A DNA stretch of 64,000 bases, taken from NCBI GenBank assembly GCA_003367665.1, contig QKXI01000007.1, forward strand, positions 1 through 64,000. Direction: 5' to 3'. This document shows positions 33,001 through 41,022 of this stretch, one piece after another. Source of the DNA: Leifsonia sp. ku-ls (GTDB taxonomy: Bacteria > Actinomycetota > Actinomycetes > Actinomycetales > Microbacteriaceae). The notes under the pieces are model-generated. The model made no database searches and was not told the DNA's origin. It saw only the letters and a list, made by a program, of their open reading frames with translations. The position numbers were made by a program, and so were the translations under genes. The number at the start of each line of letters is the position of its first letter. Positions within the stretch are counted from its first letter, which is position 1.

Positions 33001-33986
33001 AGCCCGTTCGGCAGGGTGTCGAGGAACGACCAGCCGTTCTTCGCGCCGAGCTCCGTGGTGTTGGTGATCGTGAACGTCAGGGTGGAGGTCTTCCCGGAGG
33101 CGATGGTGGACGGGCTGAACGCCTTGTCGAGCTGCGGGGTCACGTCGAAGATCTGCGGCAGGTCGAACACCACGTCGTTGCCGGATCCGCTGCCCTGCGC
33201 GTTGTACAGCTGGATGCCGATCGTGGGGCTCCCCGCTGACGTGATCTTGAGCGGCGTGGAACGCAGATTCGAGACGTACGTCGGGCCGGCCGGTCCGTTC
33301 GGATATTGCTTGCGGGAGGGATCGGTGCACGGATTCAGGTTGGAACCCACGATGTTGAGCGCGCCGTTGACGATCAGGGCGAATCGCTCCGATGCCTGGT
33401 TCAACCCTGCTGCGCAGTTGGTCTCGCCGAACACCGCGGACACCTGATAGAAGTGCCCCGGCGTGGCAGGCATCGGCGCCACGGTCTGCAGCTGCACTCC
33501 CGCGCCCGTGGGATCGACGGTGTACGCGGTCAGGGCCTGATTCTGGGAAGCCGCCGTGGCCGACATCCCCTGGTAGTCCCCGATGTATTGCGCCATCTGG
33601 TGGATACCATTGACGCCGACCGTGCCGCACGGCCAGCCGGGAGGGGCGGGGGTCGAGGCGTTCACGATCCAGCCGTTGCAGCGATTGCCGTTGCCCTGCC
33701 ACTGCGGGTCCGCGGTGTAGGTCTCCGAGCTGGCCCCCGACACGCCGGGGGAGTAGACCGTGTCCGGGGTGCCCTGATACTTGACGATGTCGATCGCGGC
33801 CGTCGAAGCGTTGCGGGCGGAGAAGTCCTCGGTGAACACCGGCGTCGGCGCCTGGGGCGTGCCCGGCTGCCCCGGAACCGTGAACGCCTGCGCGCTCTCG
33901 ACCGGCACGAACACGCCGCTCAGCAGCAGAGCCGCGGAGACCGCGATGGCGGCCGTCATCGCCATGCGTCTTCCCGTCAGGAACAT
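24063..33986 (-). CDS. Giant LAxTG-anchored surface protein with 24 DUF11/DUF7507-like repeats
   Basis: 3307 residues. The signal peptide is about residues 1-34 (AQA before Phe35). Residues ~35-285 are an N-terminal domain with several cysteines. At ~287-412 is a related beta domain ([26 protein letters not shown]). From ~412 to ~3270 come 24 tandem repeats of about 111-125 residues, each of the form K-S-T-T...G-Q-x-V-P-Y-x-F-x-V-T-N-T-G ... C-P-x-x-x-L-x-P-G-x-x-x-x-C-T-A-x-Y-T-V-T-Q-A-D-x-D-x-G. Two cysteines per repeat probably form a disulfide. The C-terminus has LADTG (residues 3274-3278), a hydrophobic stretch and ARRRRHA, the layout of a class-E (LAxTG) sortase signal. It is presumably a long stalk-like adhesin on the cell wall; no ligand can be inferred. 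An in-frame ATG at residue 8 is an alternative start. Confidence 0.9.
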   Translation of the reverse strand: MFLTGRRMAMTAAIAVSAALLLSGVFVPVESAQAFTVPGQPGTPQAPTPVFTEDFSARNASTAAIDIVKYQGTPDTVYSPGVSGASSETYTADPQWQGNGNRCNGWIVNASTPAPPGWPCGTVGVNGIHQMAQYIGDYQGMSATAASQNQALTAYTVDPTGAGVQLQTVAPMPATPGHFYQVSAVFGETNCAAGLNQASERFALIVNGALNIVGSNLNPCTDPSRKQYPNGPAGPTYVSNLRSTPLKITSAGSPTIGIQLYNAQGSGSGNDVVFDLPQIFDVTPQLDKAFSPSTIASGKTSTLTFTITNTTELGAKNGWSFLDTLPNGLTATGTNSTTCSNATITAAPGSGTVRVANGNLNQGQNSCTVTVQVTATTPGTYTNGPGNFAAGTAGLDGLNPPADATLTVSAPASLNLTKTSTTTAITRVGQVVTYKFTVVNRSSVAVHDLALTDTQTAPASQANLTPILCETTTLAPQDSTTCTARYTVTQADLDNGSLRDTATASAVDPGGATVNAPPATLTIGTSRPAIAIEKTSTTTLVNAVGQSVPYTFRVTNTGNVTLFGIEVDDTQAPPATQANLSAVTCPQPALVPGESQVCTGTYRATQADLQNGTLADSATASGAPEGGATVVSAPATLSIPTQLPGSLTIQKSTTTAAVTDVGQQIPYSFLVTNNSGVTVNGISVVDTVEPPSLPGNLTTPTCLATSLAPGASTTCSATYQVTQADVNQGVAADSAVARGTDTNGDPVQSSPSRVVLHSPISALTIVKSTTATSVSAVGQQVPYSFVVTNTGNQALTSVAVADTQVAPASQANMSAVSCPQTTLAAGASITCTGTYTVTAADIANGSVNDFATASGRNPSNALVTSPQSSATITATPAALTLVKASSTNVYTQIGQVVRYTFTVTNNSSTVYTDIAIQDTQVAPAEPGNLSAISCDATTLAPAESLVCTASYSVTAADITNGFLTDFATATGVDVGGSTYTTARSSVILPAQQNPAITLTKTSTLTRISSEGQQVPYTFTVRNTGNVAVTEVRVTDTQTPPAVQANMTPVACPPGALQPGDAVECTGTYTVTRADLDHGFLRDTATAAATAPDGTTVNTPEAQLRITSDPALQIEKSSPTTLVDTIGQVVPYTFVVTNIRSSTVTNVRVDDTVLYPSTPAGLSALPCDDVTLAPGASTTCRGTYTVTAADIANGSVDDSAVAEGTDLNGIALPPSEPSTLSLPTRPSPSLTIDKASNTAVVTRAGQDVAFQFVVRNTGNVPIGDVDVVDTPAPPADPANLTAVSCPTPTLEPGQSETCTAHYLTTAADLANGSIDDSAVATGRTADGGDVRSTPDALDIPAPATTPALTIVKSSTTTAISTLNEQIPYTFTVTNTGTTTLTDVHVVDTQQAPATQSNLSAIACPATTLAAGVSMTCTARYTTTQPDFDHGRVDDSAVAVGTDPGGTQAQSAPSAFSVPVDPVEQSLMVQKRSTATKVTQAGQQIPYEFVVTNTGTQTLTTITVTDTVSAPSVPSNLSAVVCPPGALAPDKSVTCTATYTATEADLNNGTVRDTASASGLSPTNVPVYSAPSPLALPAEQAPALAVTKSSTTTTVTRVGELVPYTFLVRNAGNVTLVGIAVTDTVAPPSLPSDLTAVSCPTTTLAPGAEVTCTAQYRVSQEDVIAGVLSDTATAAGTPPASPDTPDPVPVVSGGSTVVIPIAVQASLSLVKSSTAGAVTTAGQQIPYEFLVTNTGNLPLSGIQVTDVLAAPSDPAGLSPVTCAATVLAPDEHTLCTATYTATQADVDSGAVSDTATAHGTPPPAAPDPSPVSSGPSSVSLPVAGSPALTIEKSSPSDPPTVAGQQVRYEFVVTNTGNVTVSDLQVADTQTLPATQANLSAVDCPVRTLAPGTAVTCTAEYTVTQADVDHGSVTDRATASGLPPATPEDPNPPRVESGEDGLTVTIPQSPALTVVKTSTTSAVTAAGQQVPYEFLVTNTGNVTLTGITIADTVAAPSDPAGLSPVSCPATTLPPGDAMTCTATYTVAQADIDSGTVNDTATASATPPATPDDPDPAPLTSPPSSATVGVDARPGLTVVKASPQSTVPPTLAGQQVRYEFLVTNTGNVTVSDLQIADVQVAPATQANLSAVDCPVRTLAPGAVVTCTADYTVTQADVDHGSVSDRATASGLPPATPDDPNPPRVESGEDGLTITIPQSPALTVVKSSTTSAVTAAGQQVPYEFLVTNTGTVTVTGITVSDTVAAPSDPAGLSPISCPATTLPPGDAMTCTATYTVTQADVDNGTLTDTATAEATPPATPENPDPAPVTSPPSTVGVGVDAQAGLTVVKSSPQSTVPPTVAGQQVHYAFLVTNTGTVTVSDLRLADTQVAPATQTNLSAVDCPTTVLAPGAQTTCTAVYTVTQADIDHGSVSDRATASGLPPATPDDPNPPRVESGEDGLTITIPHSPSLTVVKSSTTSTVTTAGQQVPYRFLVTNTGTVTLTGITIADTVAAPSDPAGLGPVSCPTATLAPGDATTCTATYTVSQADVDSGALTDTATASATPPATPDDPDPAPVTSLPSTVGIGVDAQAGLTVVKSSPQSTVPPTTVGQQIAYRFVVTNTGTLTISDLRVADVQVAPATQANLSAVDCPTTVLAPNAQVICSATYTVTQADIDHGAVTDLATASGLPPATPADPNPPRVTSAEDELTVPEDTVAAMEVVKSSTTTAVTTAGERIPYTFRVTNTGNTTLSGITVSDAVVAPSDPAGLTPVTCPGDTLIPGATMECGAWYTVTQTDIDHGSVSDRAVASGADPGGSPVTSPPDTLRLGVDQRPAVTLVKSATLSGGSDSLVAGETARYTFVVTNTGNTTLTDLVVDETLFTGSGPAPTVTCPPEPLLPGQQAICTSSPYTILPADALRGSVDNTAEARLTSPDGSTIASPPSSFSVPFVPDPSLALEKSADPTTITTAGETVHYTFLVTNTGNVPLGALAIEELSFSGTGPTPAAVCPVTDLVPGQQTTCTATYQPTQPDVDAGVIVNTAQATGTTADVAHALVASNESSAVVTMDDIAALSLEKTVTPATVRTAGETVTYRYLLTNEGNTTLSDPVVTETGFTGTGALSAPVCPATIAPLTTAECTARYTVTQADIDAGTVTNTAVAAAVTPGGATVDAAPATAVLTAPHAGALTLVKSVTRSGDTAQFAYRVTNSGNTTIHDVAVTETAFSGTGPVPTPTCPSTTLAPGESVTCTAAYTLTAADLSAGTLTNTATAGGTGAEGATLTSAASTAGLAMEHASVTGSALADTGITPPTGPALLAAAFLLLGLLVLARRRRHA
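24153..24167 (-). other. LADTG cell-wall sorting motif codons
   Basis: Codes residues 3274-3278 of the giant surface protein. LAxTG followed by a hydrophobic segment and an Arg-rich tail is the class-E sortase signal of high-GC Gram-positives. A cognate sortase is not in this window. Confidence 0.7.
24190..32765 (-). repeat. Array of 24 tandem DUF11/DUF7507-like coding repeats
   Basis: I counted 24 repeats by their conserved lysine codon near the repeat start, from 32733-32735 (repeat 1) to 24495-24497 (repeat 24), giving an average spacing of about 358 bp. Repeats 1-11 and 20-24 are diverged from one another. Repeats 12-19 alternate between two forms and are much more alike. Confidence 0.85.
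25899..28130 (-). repeat. Higher-order repeat: 744-bp two-domain unit in three copies
   Basis: The marker lysine codons of repeats 14, 16, 18 and 20 lie at 28128, 27384, 26640 and 25896, so three successive two-repeat units are each exactly 744 bp (248 codons; 369 + 375 bp). One member of each pair has [12 protein letters not shown] with [20 protein letters not shown]. The other has [16 protein letters not shown] with [20 protein letters not shown]. Repeats 12-13 form a less exact fourth pair (363 + 369 bp). Confidence 0.85.
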
Positions 33987-34064
33987 CCCGCCGCCTCACT
34001 TTCCGGGCGCTGCAGAACCGACCATGGCAGCCGGGGCGCGGCGCCGAAAGGCAGCAGGCCGCAC

Positions 34065-34093
34065 CTGACGCGGTCACTCGGGCCGCGTAGGAT
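34065..34093 (+). promoter_or_regulatory. Candidate promoter of the phosphoketolase gene
   Basis: CTGACG (34065-34070) and TAGGAT (34088-34093) are separated by 17 bp and match -35 and -10 consensus well for this genome. The start codon is about 28 nt after the expected transcription start, with AGGGGAG just upstream of the ATG. Confidence 0.45.
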
Positions 34094-34127
34094 GCGCGTG
34101 AACCGGCCAGCGACCAGGGGAGCACCG

Positions 34128-36571
34128 ATGACCGACACGACCACGGCGTCCGCGCAGCACCACCCCTCCGAGCAGACGCTCGACGCCCTCGACGCCTGGT
34201 GGCGCGCGGCGAACTACCTGTCCGTCGGGCAGATCTACCTGCTCGACAACCCGCTGCTGCGCCGCCCGCTCAGCCGCGACGACATCAAGCCGCGGCTGCT
34301 CGGGCACTGGGGCACCACGCCGGGCCTCAACTTCGTCTACGCGCACCTGAACCGCGCGATCCGCGAGCGCGACCTGAACACGCTGTTCGTCGCCGGCCCC
34401 GGCCACGGCGGGCCGGGCGTCGTCGCCAGCGCGTACCTCGACGGCACGTACAGCGAGCTGTACAGCGCCATCGACCGCAGCGAGGACGGGCTGCGGCGGC
34501 TGTTCCGGCAGTTCTCGTTCCCCGGCGGCATCCCGAGCCACGCGGCGCCGCAGACGCCGGGCTCCATCCACGAGGGCGGCGAACTGGGCTACGCCCTGTC
34601 GCACGCCTACGGCGCCGCGTTCGACAACCCCGACCTGCTGGTCGCGGCCGTGGTCGGCGACGGCGAGGCCGAGACCGGGCCGCTGGCGACGGCGTGGCAC
34701 TCCAACAAGTTCCTCAACCCGGCGCAGGACGGGGTGGTGCTGCAGATCCTGCACCTGAACGGGTACAAGATCGCCAACCCGACCGTGCTCGCCCGCATCC
34801 CCGAGTCGGAGCTGCTCGACCTGATGCGCGGCTACGGCTACGCCCCTTACGTCGTCTCGGGCGGCTTCGACGGCGAGGACCCGCGCGCGGTGCACCGGCG
34901 GATGGCGGCGACGCTCGACGAGATCCTCGACCGCATCGCGGAGATCAAGCGCGCGGCGGCCGACGGGTCGCTCGACGGGCGCCCGGCCTGGCCGATGCTC
35001 ATCCTGCGCACGCCGAAGGGCTGGACGTGCCCGGCCGAGATCGACGGCCACCCGACCGAGAACAACTGGCGCTCGCACCAGGTGCCGCTCGCCAACGCGC
35101 GCGACACCGAGGAGCACACCCGCCTGCTGGAGCGCTGGCTGCAGTCGTATCGGCCGGAGGAGCTCTTCGATGAGGACGGCCGCCCGGTCGAACTGGTCAC
35201 CGCGCTCGCCCCGGAGGGCGACCGCCGGATGAGCGCCAACCCGGTCGCAAACGGCGGCCTGCTCCGCCGCGACCTCCGCCTGCCCGACTTCCGCGACTAC
35301 GCGGTCGACGTGCCGAGCCCGGGCGAGACGGTGGCGGAGGCGACCCGCGTGCTGGGCGAGTGGTTCCGCGACGTGATGGCCGAGAACCCGCACGACTTCC
35401 GGCTGTTCGCGCCCGACGAGCTCGCCTCCAACCGGCTGCAGGCCGTGTACGACACCACGCGCAAGCAGTGGAACGCCGAGTACCTCCCCATCGACGACGA
35501 CAACCACCTGGCGCCGACGGGCCGGGCGATGGAGGTGCTCAGCGAGCACCAGTGCCAGGGCTGGCTGGAGGGCTACCTGCTGACCGGCCGGCACGGGGTC
35601 TTCACGTCGTACGAGGCGTTCATCCACATCGTCGACTCGATGTTCAACCAGCACGCGAAGTGGCTGAAGTCGGCGGCCGAGGTCTCCTGGAGGCGTCCGT
35701 CGCGTCCCTCAACTACCTGCTCAGCTCGCACGTCTGGCGGCAGGACCACAACGGCGCCTCCCACCAGGACCCCGGCTTCATCGACCACGTCGTCAACAAG
35801 AAGGCGGACGTGGTGCGCGTCTACCTGCCCTTCGACGCGAACACGCTGCTGTCGACCTACGACCACTGCCTGCGCTCGGTCGACTACGTGAACGTGGTCG
35901 TGGCCGGCAAGCAGCCCTCGCCGCAGTGGCTGACGATGGACGAGGCGATCGCGCACTGCACGCGCGGCATCGGCATCTTCCCGTGGGCGGGCAGCGAGGT
36001 GGAGGGCGAGGAGCCGGACGTGGTGCTCGGCTGCGCGGGCGATATCCCGACGCTGGAGACGCTGGCGGCGGCGAGCATCCTGCGCGACCGCCTGCCCGAC
36101 CTCAAGGTGCGCGTGGTCAACGTGGTCGACCTGATGCGCCTGCAGGACGAGCGCGAGCACCCGCACGGCCTCTCCGACCGCGAGTACGACGCCCTGTTCA
36201 CGACGGACAAGCCGGTCATCTTCGCGTACCACGGCTACCCGTGGCTCATCCACCGCCTGACCTACCGCCGCCGCGGCCACGACAACCTGCACGTGCGCGG
36301 CTACAAGGAGGAGGGCACCACGACGACGCCGTTCGACATGGTGATGCTCAACGACCTCGACCGCTACCACCTGGTGATCGACGTGATCGACCGGGTGCCG
36401 GGCCTGGCCTCGCGGGAGGCGGAGCTGCGCCAGGAGATGCAGGACGCCCGGCTGCGCGCTCGGCAGTACACGCGCGAGCACGGCGAGGACATCCCCGAGG
36501 TCGCCGAGTGGACGTGGGCGGGCGGCCAGCGGACCACCCGCATCGACACCACCGGCGGCGACAACGACTGA
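34128..36571 (+). pseudogene. xfp: Phosphoketolase, interrupted by a single-base frameshift
   Basis: Phosphoketolase splits xylulose 5-phosphate (and often fructose 6-phosphate) into acetyl phosphate plus a triose or tetrose phosphate, using thiamine diphosphate. The first part runs in one frame from ATG 34128 (AGGGGAG ribosome site): [32 protein letters not shown], and the TPP motif [11 protein letters not shown]. At about 35699 the frame changes by -1: up to VSWRRP one frame is right, and from [19 protein letters not shown] to the stop at 36571 another. Adding one G after 35699 (ccg-gtc-gcg) restores an ~814-residue protein of normal length with no other lesion. Uncorrected, translation would end at 35891. 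No slippery heptamer is present. A sequencing or assembly error is as likely as a real, recent mutation. Confidence 0.85.
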
Positions 36572-36586
36572 CGGCGGTCGGGCGCG

Positions 36587-37375
36587 TCAGAGCGGGTGGG
36601 CGGCCTCCGGGTCGACCACCGTCAGCTCCGCGATCTTCGCGGCGCGGCCGTCGCCGGAGGAGCGCCCGGTGAGCCGGCGCCCGATCCACGGCAGCACGTA
36701 GCGGCGGTAGTAGTCGGCCGTGCGGCGGGTGCGCTCGCCCGGCGGCGCCGCGGCGACCTCGTCCACGCCCCACTCGGCGGGGACGGGCACGCCGAGCGCG
36801 GTGAGCACGTTGCTGGCGACGCGCGCGTGGCCGAGCGGCCCGAGGTGGAGCCGGTCCTCCGACCAGTAGCGGATGTCCTCCAGGCCCTCGTCGGCCCAGT
36901 TGTCGACGAAGGTGATCCCGTCGCGCGGCAGCATCTCCCGCACGGCGACCGCCAGTTCCTCGCCGCGGCGCCGGATCAGACCGCCGAGGGGGAGGTGCGC
37001 GCTCGGGTTGGCGCCGCTGAGCAGCAGCATGTGGCTGCCGGAGGCGACGACGCGGTCGGCCGCGTCCATGAGGGTCTTCGCGACCGCCTCGATGGAGACG
37101 CGCGGACGCATGATGTCGTTGCCTCCGCCGTTGAGGCTCACCAGGTCGGGGTGCTGCGCGAGGGCGGGCTCCACCTGCTCCGCGACGATCGGGCCGAGCT
37201 TGCGGCCGCGCACGGCCAGGTTCGCGTACCGGAACGGCGTGGGCGAGGCGGCCGCCATCCCGAGCGCGACGAAGTCCGCCCAGCCCCGCACGCGGCCATC
37301 GGGCAGGTCGTCGCCGACGCCCTCTGTGAAGCTGTCCCCGATGGCGATGTAGCTGGTGAATGCGGTGCCGGTCAC
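36587..37375 (-). CDS. SGNH/GDSL-family hydrolase
   Basis: A 262-residue esterase or lipase-like protein with the SGNH blocks: YIAIGDSFTEG (nucleophile Ser15), NLAVRGRKL (Gly of block II), SLNGGGNDI (block III Asn), and DRLHLGPLGH (catalytic Asp and His). It has no signal peptide, so it is probably cytoplasmic. The substrate is unknown. The GTG start lies 6 nt after TAGCGT (37382-37387, minus strand), a leaderless arrangement, and faces the promoter of the VOC gene. It converges on the phosphoketolase gene, 15 bases away. Confidence 0.9.
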   Translation of the reverse strand: MTGTAFTSYIAIGDSFTEGVGDDLPDGRVRGWADFVALGMAAASPTPFRYANLAVRGRKLGPIVAEQVEPALAQHPDLVSLNGGGNDIMRPRVSIEAVAKTLMDAADRVVASGSHMLLLSGANPSAHLPLGGLIRRRGEELAVAVREMLPRDGITFVDNWADEGLEDIRYWSEDRLHLGPLGHARVASNVLTALGVPVPAEWGVDEVAAAPPGERTRRTADYYRRYVLPWIGRRLTGRSSGDGRAAKIAELTVVDPEAAHPL

Positions 37376-37381
37376 GGTGCA

Positions 37382-37419
37382 ACGCTACTCCGCCCGCGAG
37401 CGCCCCGGATCGCTACGAT
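37382..37419. promoter_or_regulatory. Divergent -10 elements between the SGNH hydrolase and VOC genes
   Basis: On the minus strand, TAGCGT (37382-37387) serves the SGNH gene. On the plus strand, TACGAT (37414-37419) serves the VOC gene, leaving a leader of about 28 nt with a GGAGGGGG ribosome site. No -35 is clear on either strand. Confidence 0.4.
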
Positions 37420-37453
37420 GGGCGCCAGGCGACGACGCCGGAGGGGGTTCACC

Positions 37454-37921
37454 ATGCAGAAGGTCACGACGTTCCTGTGGTTCGAGAGCGGGGTGGAGGA
37501 GGCGGTCGAGCGGTACACCTCGCTGCTCCCGGACTCCGCGGTGTTGGAGGTGCAGCGGTTCGGCGGCGAGATGCCCGGCGGACTCGTGGTGGTTCGGTTC
37601 CGGCTCGCCGGCGTCGAGTACCAGGCGATGAACAGCAACACCGTCGCCGGGTTCACCGAGGCGTTCTCGCTGTCGGTGCTGTGCGAGGACCAGGCCGAGG
37701 TGGACCGGCTCTGGGAGGCGCTCACCGCCGACGGCGGCGAGGAGAGCATGTGCGGCTGGCTGAAGGACCGCTGGGGCGTGAGCTGGCAGATCGTCCCGCG
37801 CCGACTGCTGGAGCTGCAGGCCGACCCCGACCGGGAGCGCGCCGGCCGCGCGAACCAGGCCATGCTGTCCATGCGCAAGCTCGACATCGCCGCGCTGGAG
37901 GCCGCCGCCGACGGCCGCTGA
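37454..37921 (+). CDS. VOC family protein (PhnB / 3-demethylubiquinone methyltransferase-like fold)
   Basis: A 155-residue protein starting MQKVTTFLWFESGVEEAVERYTSLLPDS, the pattern of the PhnB-like VOC family. It continues with YQAMNSNTVAGFTEAFSLSVLCEDQAEVDRLWEAL and CGWLKDRWGVSWQIVPRRL near the C-terminal strand. These proteins are mostly uncharacterised, although some relate to glyoxalase or bleomycin-resistance folds. The ATG has a strong GGAGGGGG ribosome site. It converges on the next gene, 21 bases away. Confidence 0.88.
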   Translation: MQKVTTFLWFESGVEEAVERYTSLLPDSAVLEVQRFGGEMPGGLVVVRFRLAGVEYQAMNSNTVAGFTEAFSLSVLCEDQAEVDRLWEALTADGGEESMCGWLKDRWGVSWQIVPRRLLELQADPDRERAGRANQAMLSMRKLDIAALEAAADGR

Positions 37922-37942
37922 GGCCGGTCGGTGGAGAGCGGG

Positions 37943-38884
37943 TCAGCGGGCGAGGAGATCCTGCCAGGAGAGCAGGTGCTCGACGGTGACGCCGCCGTAG
38001 CCGCGCAGCGTCGACAGCGCGGTGCGGACCTTCGCGGTCTCCGACTCCAGCAGGGCCGCGGTGTCGTCGCCGAACGTCGCGCCGGGGCCGCCGGCGACCT
38101 CCGGCGTGTCCGTCTCCACGCCGATGGTGAACGGGATGCGCTTGGCGGCGGCCGCCGTGGCCGCGGGCTTCGCGAGCGCGACGATCCCGTCCGAGCCGGC
38201 AGCGTGGTCGCTGAACGCCACGATCGCGACCGACCGGAGGTGGGGGAGCAGCGCGTCGAAGGCGGTGCCCCCGGTCGGCTGCGGCTTCGCGGCCAGCCAC
38301 CACGGCAGGTCGGCGCCGATCGGCACGGCGCCGGCGGCGGTCTTCGCGCGGTCGTACATGGTCTGCAGTTTCGCGACGACGGCGGGCAGTTCGGCGTCGG
38401 AGGAGACCACCCACGGCTCCACGTCGAACTGGATCGCGTCGAACGGCGCCGCCCGGAGCGCGGCCGACGTCCACGTCGCGGCCAGGTCGGGGTCGTCGGC
38501 CCAGCCGCCGTCGCCGCCGAGCGCGGCCACCGTCGTCACGCCGGCGCCGTGCAGCGCCGCCACCGCGTCCGTGAGCCAGGCCGAGAACGGGCCCTCGTCG
38601 GCCGCCCACGGCACGGAGAGGTACACCGTGCGCAGGTGGTGCGCCGCGGCGAAGCCCGCCAGAGCCTGCGGCTCGAACTGCGGCATCCCGAGGCCGCGCG
38701 CGTCCTCGGCGGGGTCGATCGGGTTGCCCCACGCCCACATCGAGGTGATCGCCGACGTCGGCGCGGAGCCGTCGGTCCGGGTGGTCACGGCCGACGCGGG
38801 CGCCGCCGCCACGAGAGCACCGCCCGCGAGGGCGGCGGCGAGGACGGACGCGGTGATCGCACCCCTGAGACGTCGAACCCGCAT
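37943..38884 (-). CDS. Secreted protein with a probable TIM-barrel, glycosidase-like fold
   Basis: 313 residues with a signal peptide (Arg-rich start, hydrophobic 8-28, ASA cleavage after residue 32). The mature chain shows a barrel-like series: MWAWGNPID, LRTVYLSVPW, VTTVAALGGDGGW, DAIQFDVEPW, VPIGADLPWWLA and VAIVAFSDHA. The D-x-E in IQFDVEPW lies where catalytic or sugar-binding acids occur in glycosidase-like barrels. I cannot assign a family or substrate. TAGACT (38967-38972, minus strand) is a plausible -10 about 85 nt upstream, and an 11-bp palindrome overlaps the expected -35. Confidence 0.7.
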   Translation of the reverse strand: MRVRRLRGAITASVLAAALAGGALVAAAPASAVTTRTDGSAPTSAITSMWAWGNPIDPAEDARGLGMPQFEPQALAGFAAAHHLRTVYLSVPWAADEGPFSAWLTDAVAALHGAGVTTVAALGGDGGWADDPDLAATWTSAALRAAPFDAIQFDVEPWVVSSDAELPAVVAKLQTMYDRAKTAAGAVPIGADLPWWLAAKPQPTGGTAFDALLPHLRSVAIVAFSDHAAGSDGIVALAKPAATAAAAKRIPFTIGVETDTPEVAGGPGATFGDDTAALLESETAKVRTALSTLRGYGGVTVEHLLSWQDLLAR

Positions 38885-38980
38885 GGCACACCCTTCGTCG
38901 GCCGGACAGTCGGAGCACTGCGGTTTCGGGTGTGCAGTACGTCCATCCTGTCAGGATCCGCGGGGGAGTCTATGCCTCAT

Positions 38981-39016
38981 TCGGGGCACACGATATGGGG
39001 GACAGGTGTGCCCCGA
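38981..39016. repeat. 11-bp perfect inverted repeat after the LLM gene
   Basis: TCGGGGCACAC (38981-38991) and GTGTGCCCCGA (39006-39016) are perfect arms with a 14-nt centre. On the minus strand it begins just after the stop of the LLM oxidoreductase gene, so it may be its terminator (no U-run). It also covers the -35 position for the next gene's TAGACT -10, so an operator is possible. Confidence 0.5.
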
Positions 39017-39017
39017 C

Positions 39018-40043
39018 TCAGTCCCGCCAGCCGAGCGCCGGCGCGATCTGGGTCACGATCGTCTCCAGCAGGTGGGCGTTGTACTCGACGCCGAGCTGGT
39101 TCGGGACGGTGACGAGCAGGGTGTCGGCGTCCGCGACCGCCGCGTCCTCGCGCAGCTCCTCGACGATCCGCTCCGGGTCGCCCACGTAGCTCTTGCCGAA
39201 CCGGGCCAGCCCGCCGTCGAGGTGGCCGACCTGGTCGTGGCGCTCGGCGAGCGCGCTGGCGCCGAAGTAGCGGCGGTCGAGGTCGGTCGTGATCGGCAGG
39301 ATGCTGCGGCTGACCGACACGCGCGGCTCGCGCTCCCAGCCTGACGCCTTCCAGGCGTCCCGGTACTGCTGCAGCTGCTCGGCCTGCAGGTCGGAGAAGG
39401 CGACGCCGGTGTCCTCGGTGAGCAGGGTCGAGCTCATCAGGTTCATGCCCTGCTCCGCCGCCCACACCGCGGTGGCGCGCGTGCCCGCGCCCCACCAGAT
39501 CCGGTCGGGCAGGCCGGGGGACTGCGGCTCGATCGCGAGGGCGCCGCGCTGGCCGCCCGTCATCGCCGGGTTGGCCTCCGCGACGCCGGCTCCCGCGATC
39601 GCGGCGCGGAACAGCTCGGTGTGCCGGCGGGCCATGTCGGCGTCGGTCTCGCCCTCGGCCGGGACGTAGCCGAACGACTCCGAGCCGCGCAGCGCGGTCT
39701 CGGGTGACCCGCGGCTGACGCCGAGCTGCAGCCGGCCGCCGCTGATCAGGTCGGCCGCCGCCGCGTCCTCCGCCATGTAGAGCGGGTTCTCGTACCGCAT
39801 GTCGATGACGGCCGTTCCGATCTCGATGCGCGAGGTGCGCGCGCCGATGGCGGCGAGCAGCGGGAACGGCGACGCCAGCTGCGGCGCGAAGTGGTGCACG
39901 CGGACGAACGCCCCGTCGGCGCCGAGCTCCTCTGCGGCGACCGCCAGCTCGATGGTCTGGGTGAGAGCGTCGGCCGCGGTGCGCGACACGGAGCCGGGGA
40001 TGGGCTGGTAGTGCCCGAAGCTGAGGAACCCGATGCGTTTCAC
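39018..40043 (-). CDS. LLM class flavin-dependent oxidoreductase
   Basis: The 341 residues follow the bacterial luciferase-like (beta/alpha)8 barrel: MKRIGFLSFGHYQP, GADGAFVRVHHFAPQLASPFPLLAAIGARTSRIEIGTAVIDMRYENPLYMAEDAAAADLISGGRLQLGVSRG, and the C-terminal FGKSYVGDPERIVEELRED. Such enzymes use reduced FMN or F420; the substrate is unknown. I chose the GTG at 40043 (Met-Lys-Arg-Ile-Gly) because GGAG precedes it by 6 nt and because this is where the family begins. The longer in-frame extension would run through the divergent gene. TACGCT (40067-40072, minus strand) is a probable -10. It shares a 135-bp control region with the metallo-hydrolase gene. Confidence 0.9.
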   Translation of the reverse strand: MKRIGFLSFGHYQPIPGSVSRTAADALTQTIELAVAAEELGADGAFVRVHHFAPQLASPFPLLAAIGARTSRIEIGTAVIDMRYENPLYMAEDAAAADLISGGRLQLGVSRGSPETALRGSESFGYVPAEGETDADMARRHTELFRAAIAGAGVAEANPAMTGGQRGALAIEPQSPGLPDRIWWGAGTRATAVWAAEQGMNLMSSTLLTEDTGVAFSDLQAEQLQQYRDAWKASGWEREPRVSVSRSILPITTDLDRRYFGASALAERHDQVGHLDGGLARFGKSYVGDPERIVEELREDAAVADADTLLVTVPNQLGVEYNAHLLETIVTQIAPALGWRD

Positions 40044-40090
40044 ATCCACTCCAATCGGTCGTGCCCGCAGCGTATTCCGTCGCGCCCGCG

Positions 40091-40152
40091 CCGAGTGGTG
40101 ACATCTGGTCACCACTCGGCCGGAATTCCCGCGACGACTCACCACTCGGCCG
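40091..40152. promoter_or_regulatory. Palindromic operator plus third half-site between two divergent genes
   Basis: CCGAGTGGTGA (40091-40101) and TCACCACTCGG (40109-40119) are perfect arms with a 7-nt centre. The right arm, as TCACCACTCGGCCG, recurs at 40139-40152, exactly 30 bp after its first copy at 40109-40122. It lies between the start of the LLM gene and the -10 (TAGGCT 40166-40171) of the metallo-hydrolase gene. The symmetry and the 30-bp spacing (about three helical turns) fit a dimeric repressor or activator. Confidence 0.7.
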
Positions 40153-40178
40153 CGCGAGCCGCGGGTAGGCTCCGGGGC

Positions 40179-41003
40179 ATGGCGGAGTGGCTGTGCGCGA
40201 CCTGCGCGGTGGAGACGACCCCGATCGTGGACGAGGCGGGCGAGCACCCGCCCGCCACGTGCCCGATCTGCGAGGACGAGCGGCAGTACGTGCCGCCGAC
40301 GGGCCAGGAGTGGACGACGCTGCAGCGCCTCCAGCGCGACGGCGAGCGCGTGGTCGTCACCGAGCTGGAGCCCGACCTGTACGGACTGCGCAGCGAGCCG
40401 AGGGTCGGCATCGGCCAGCAGGCGCTCCTCGTGTGCACGCCGGACGGCAACCTGCTCTGGGACCCGACCGGCTACGTCGACGAGGCCGCCGCGGCCGCCG
40501 TGCAGGACCTCGGCGGCGCGGCCGTGATCGCGAGCAGCCACCCGCACATGTTCGGCGCGCAGGTGACCTGGTCGCGGATGCTGGGCGACCCTCCCGTGCT
40601 CGTGAACGCCGCGGACCGGCACTGGGTGCAGCGGGAGGACCCGGCCATCCAGTCGTGGACCGGCGAGGAGGAGGTGCTGCCGGGGATGACTCTGCGGACC
40701 GTCGGCGGACACTTCCCCGGCAGCGCGGTCGTGCACTGGGACCGCGGCGTCGTGCTCAGCGGCGACACGGTGTTCCCGGGGCCGTCGCAGCGGTGGGTGA
40801 CCTTCCAGCGCAGCTACCCGAACGACATCCCGCTGTCGGCCGCGGTCGTGCGGCGCATCGCCGACACCGTGTGCGACCGGCCGTTCGACCGGCTCTACGG
40901 CAACCTCGGCAACGTGGTGCCGGCGGACGCCAGGGACGCGGTGCTGCGCTCGGCCGAGCGCTACATCGGCTGGGTGAGCGGCGCGTTCGACCACCTCACC
41001 TGA
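40179..41003 (+). CDS. Metallo-beta-lactamase-fold protein with N-terminal zinc ribbon
   Basis: 274 residues. Cys6-x2-Cys9 and Cys28-x2-Cys31 form a rubredoxin-like zinc or iron knuckle. The rest follows the metallo-hydrolase fold: LLWDPTGYVDEAAAAAV, SSHPHMFG (His121, His123), GGHFPGSAVVHW (His178) and VLSGDTVFPGP (Asp196). The usual Asp-His of the HxHxDH motif is replaced by Phe-Gly, and the last metal His is not evident, so metal binding may be altered. TAGGCT ends 7 nt before the ATG (leaderless). It probably shares regulation with the divergent LLM oxidoreductase through the palindrome between them. The substrate is unknown. Confidence 0.82.
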   Translation: MAEWLCATCAVETTPIVDEAGEHPPATCPICEDERQYVPPTGQEWTTLQRLQRDGERVVVTELEPDLYGLRSEPRVGIGQQALLVCTPDGNLLWDPTGYVDEAAAAAVQDLGGAAVIASSHPHMFGAQVTWSRMLGDPPVLVNAADRHWVQREDPAIQSWTGEEEVLPGMTLRTVGGHFPGSAVVHWDRGVVLSGDTVFPGPSQRWVTFQRSYPNDIPLSAAVVRRIADTVCDRPFDRLYGNLGNVVPADARDAVLRSAERYIGWVSGAFDHLT

Positions 41004-41022
41004 GCCGGTCGTCGACCCCTAG

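Noticed and set aside
23643-33239. Open reading frame of 3198 codons on the plus strand, opposite the giant repeat gene
   Set aside because: It is antisense to a well-supported coding array with signal peptide and sorting signal. Its translation is a run of Arg, Gly, Val, His and Asp without domains. Stop-free antisense frames are expected in high-GC repeats with biased third positions.
35680-35710. Programmed -1 frameshift in the phosphoketolase gene
   Set aside because: The sequence at the junction (CGTCCGTCGCG) has no X-XXY-YYZ slippery heptamer and no downstream pseudoknot that I can see. Phosphoketolases are not known to use frameshifting.
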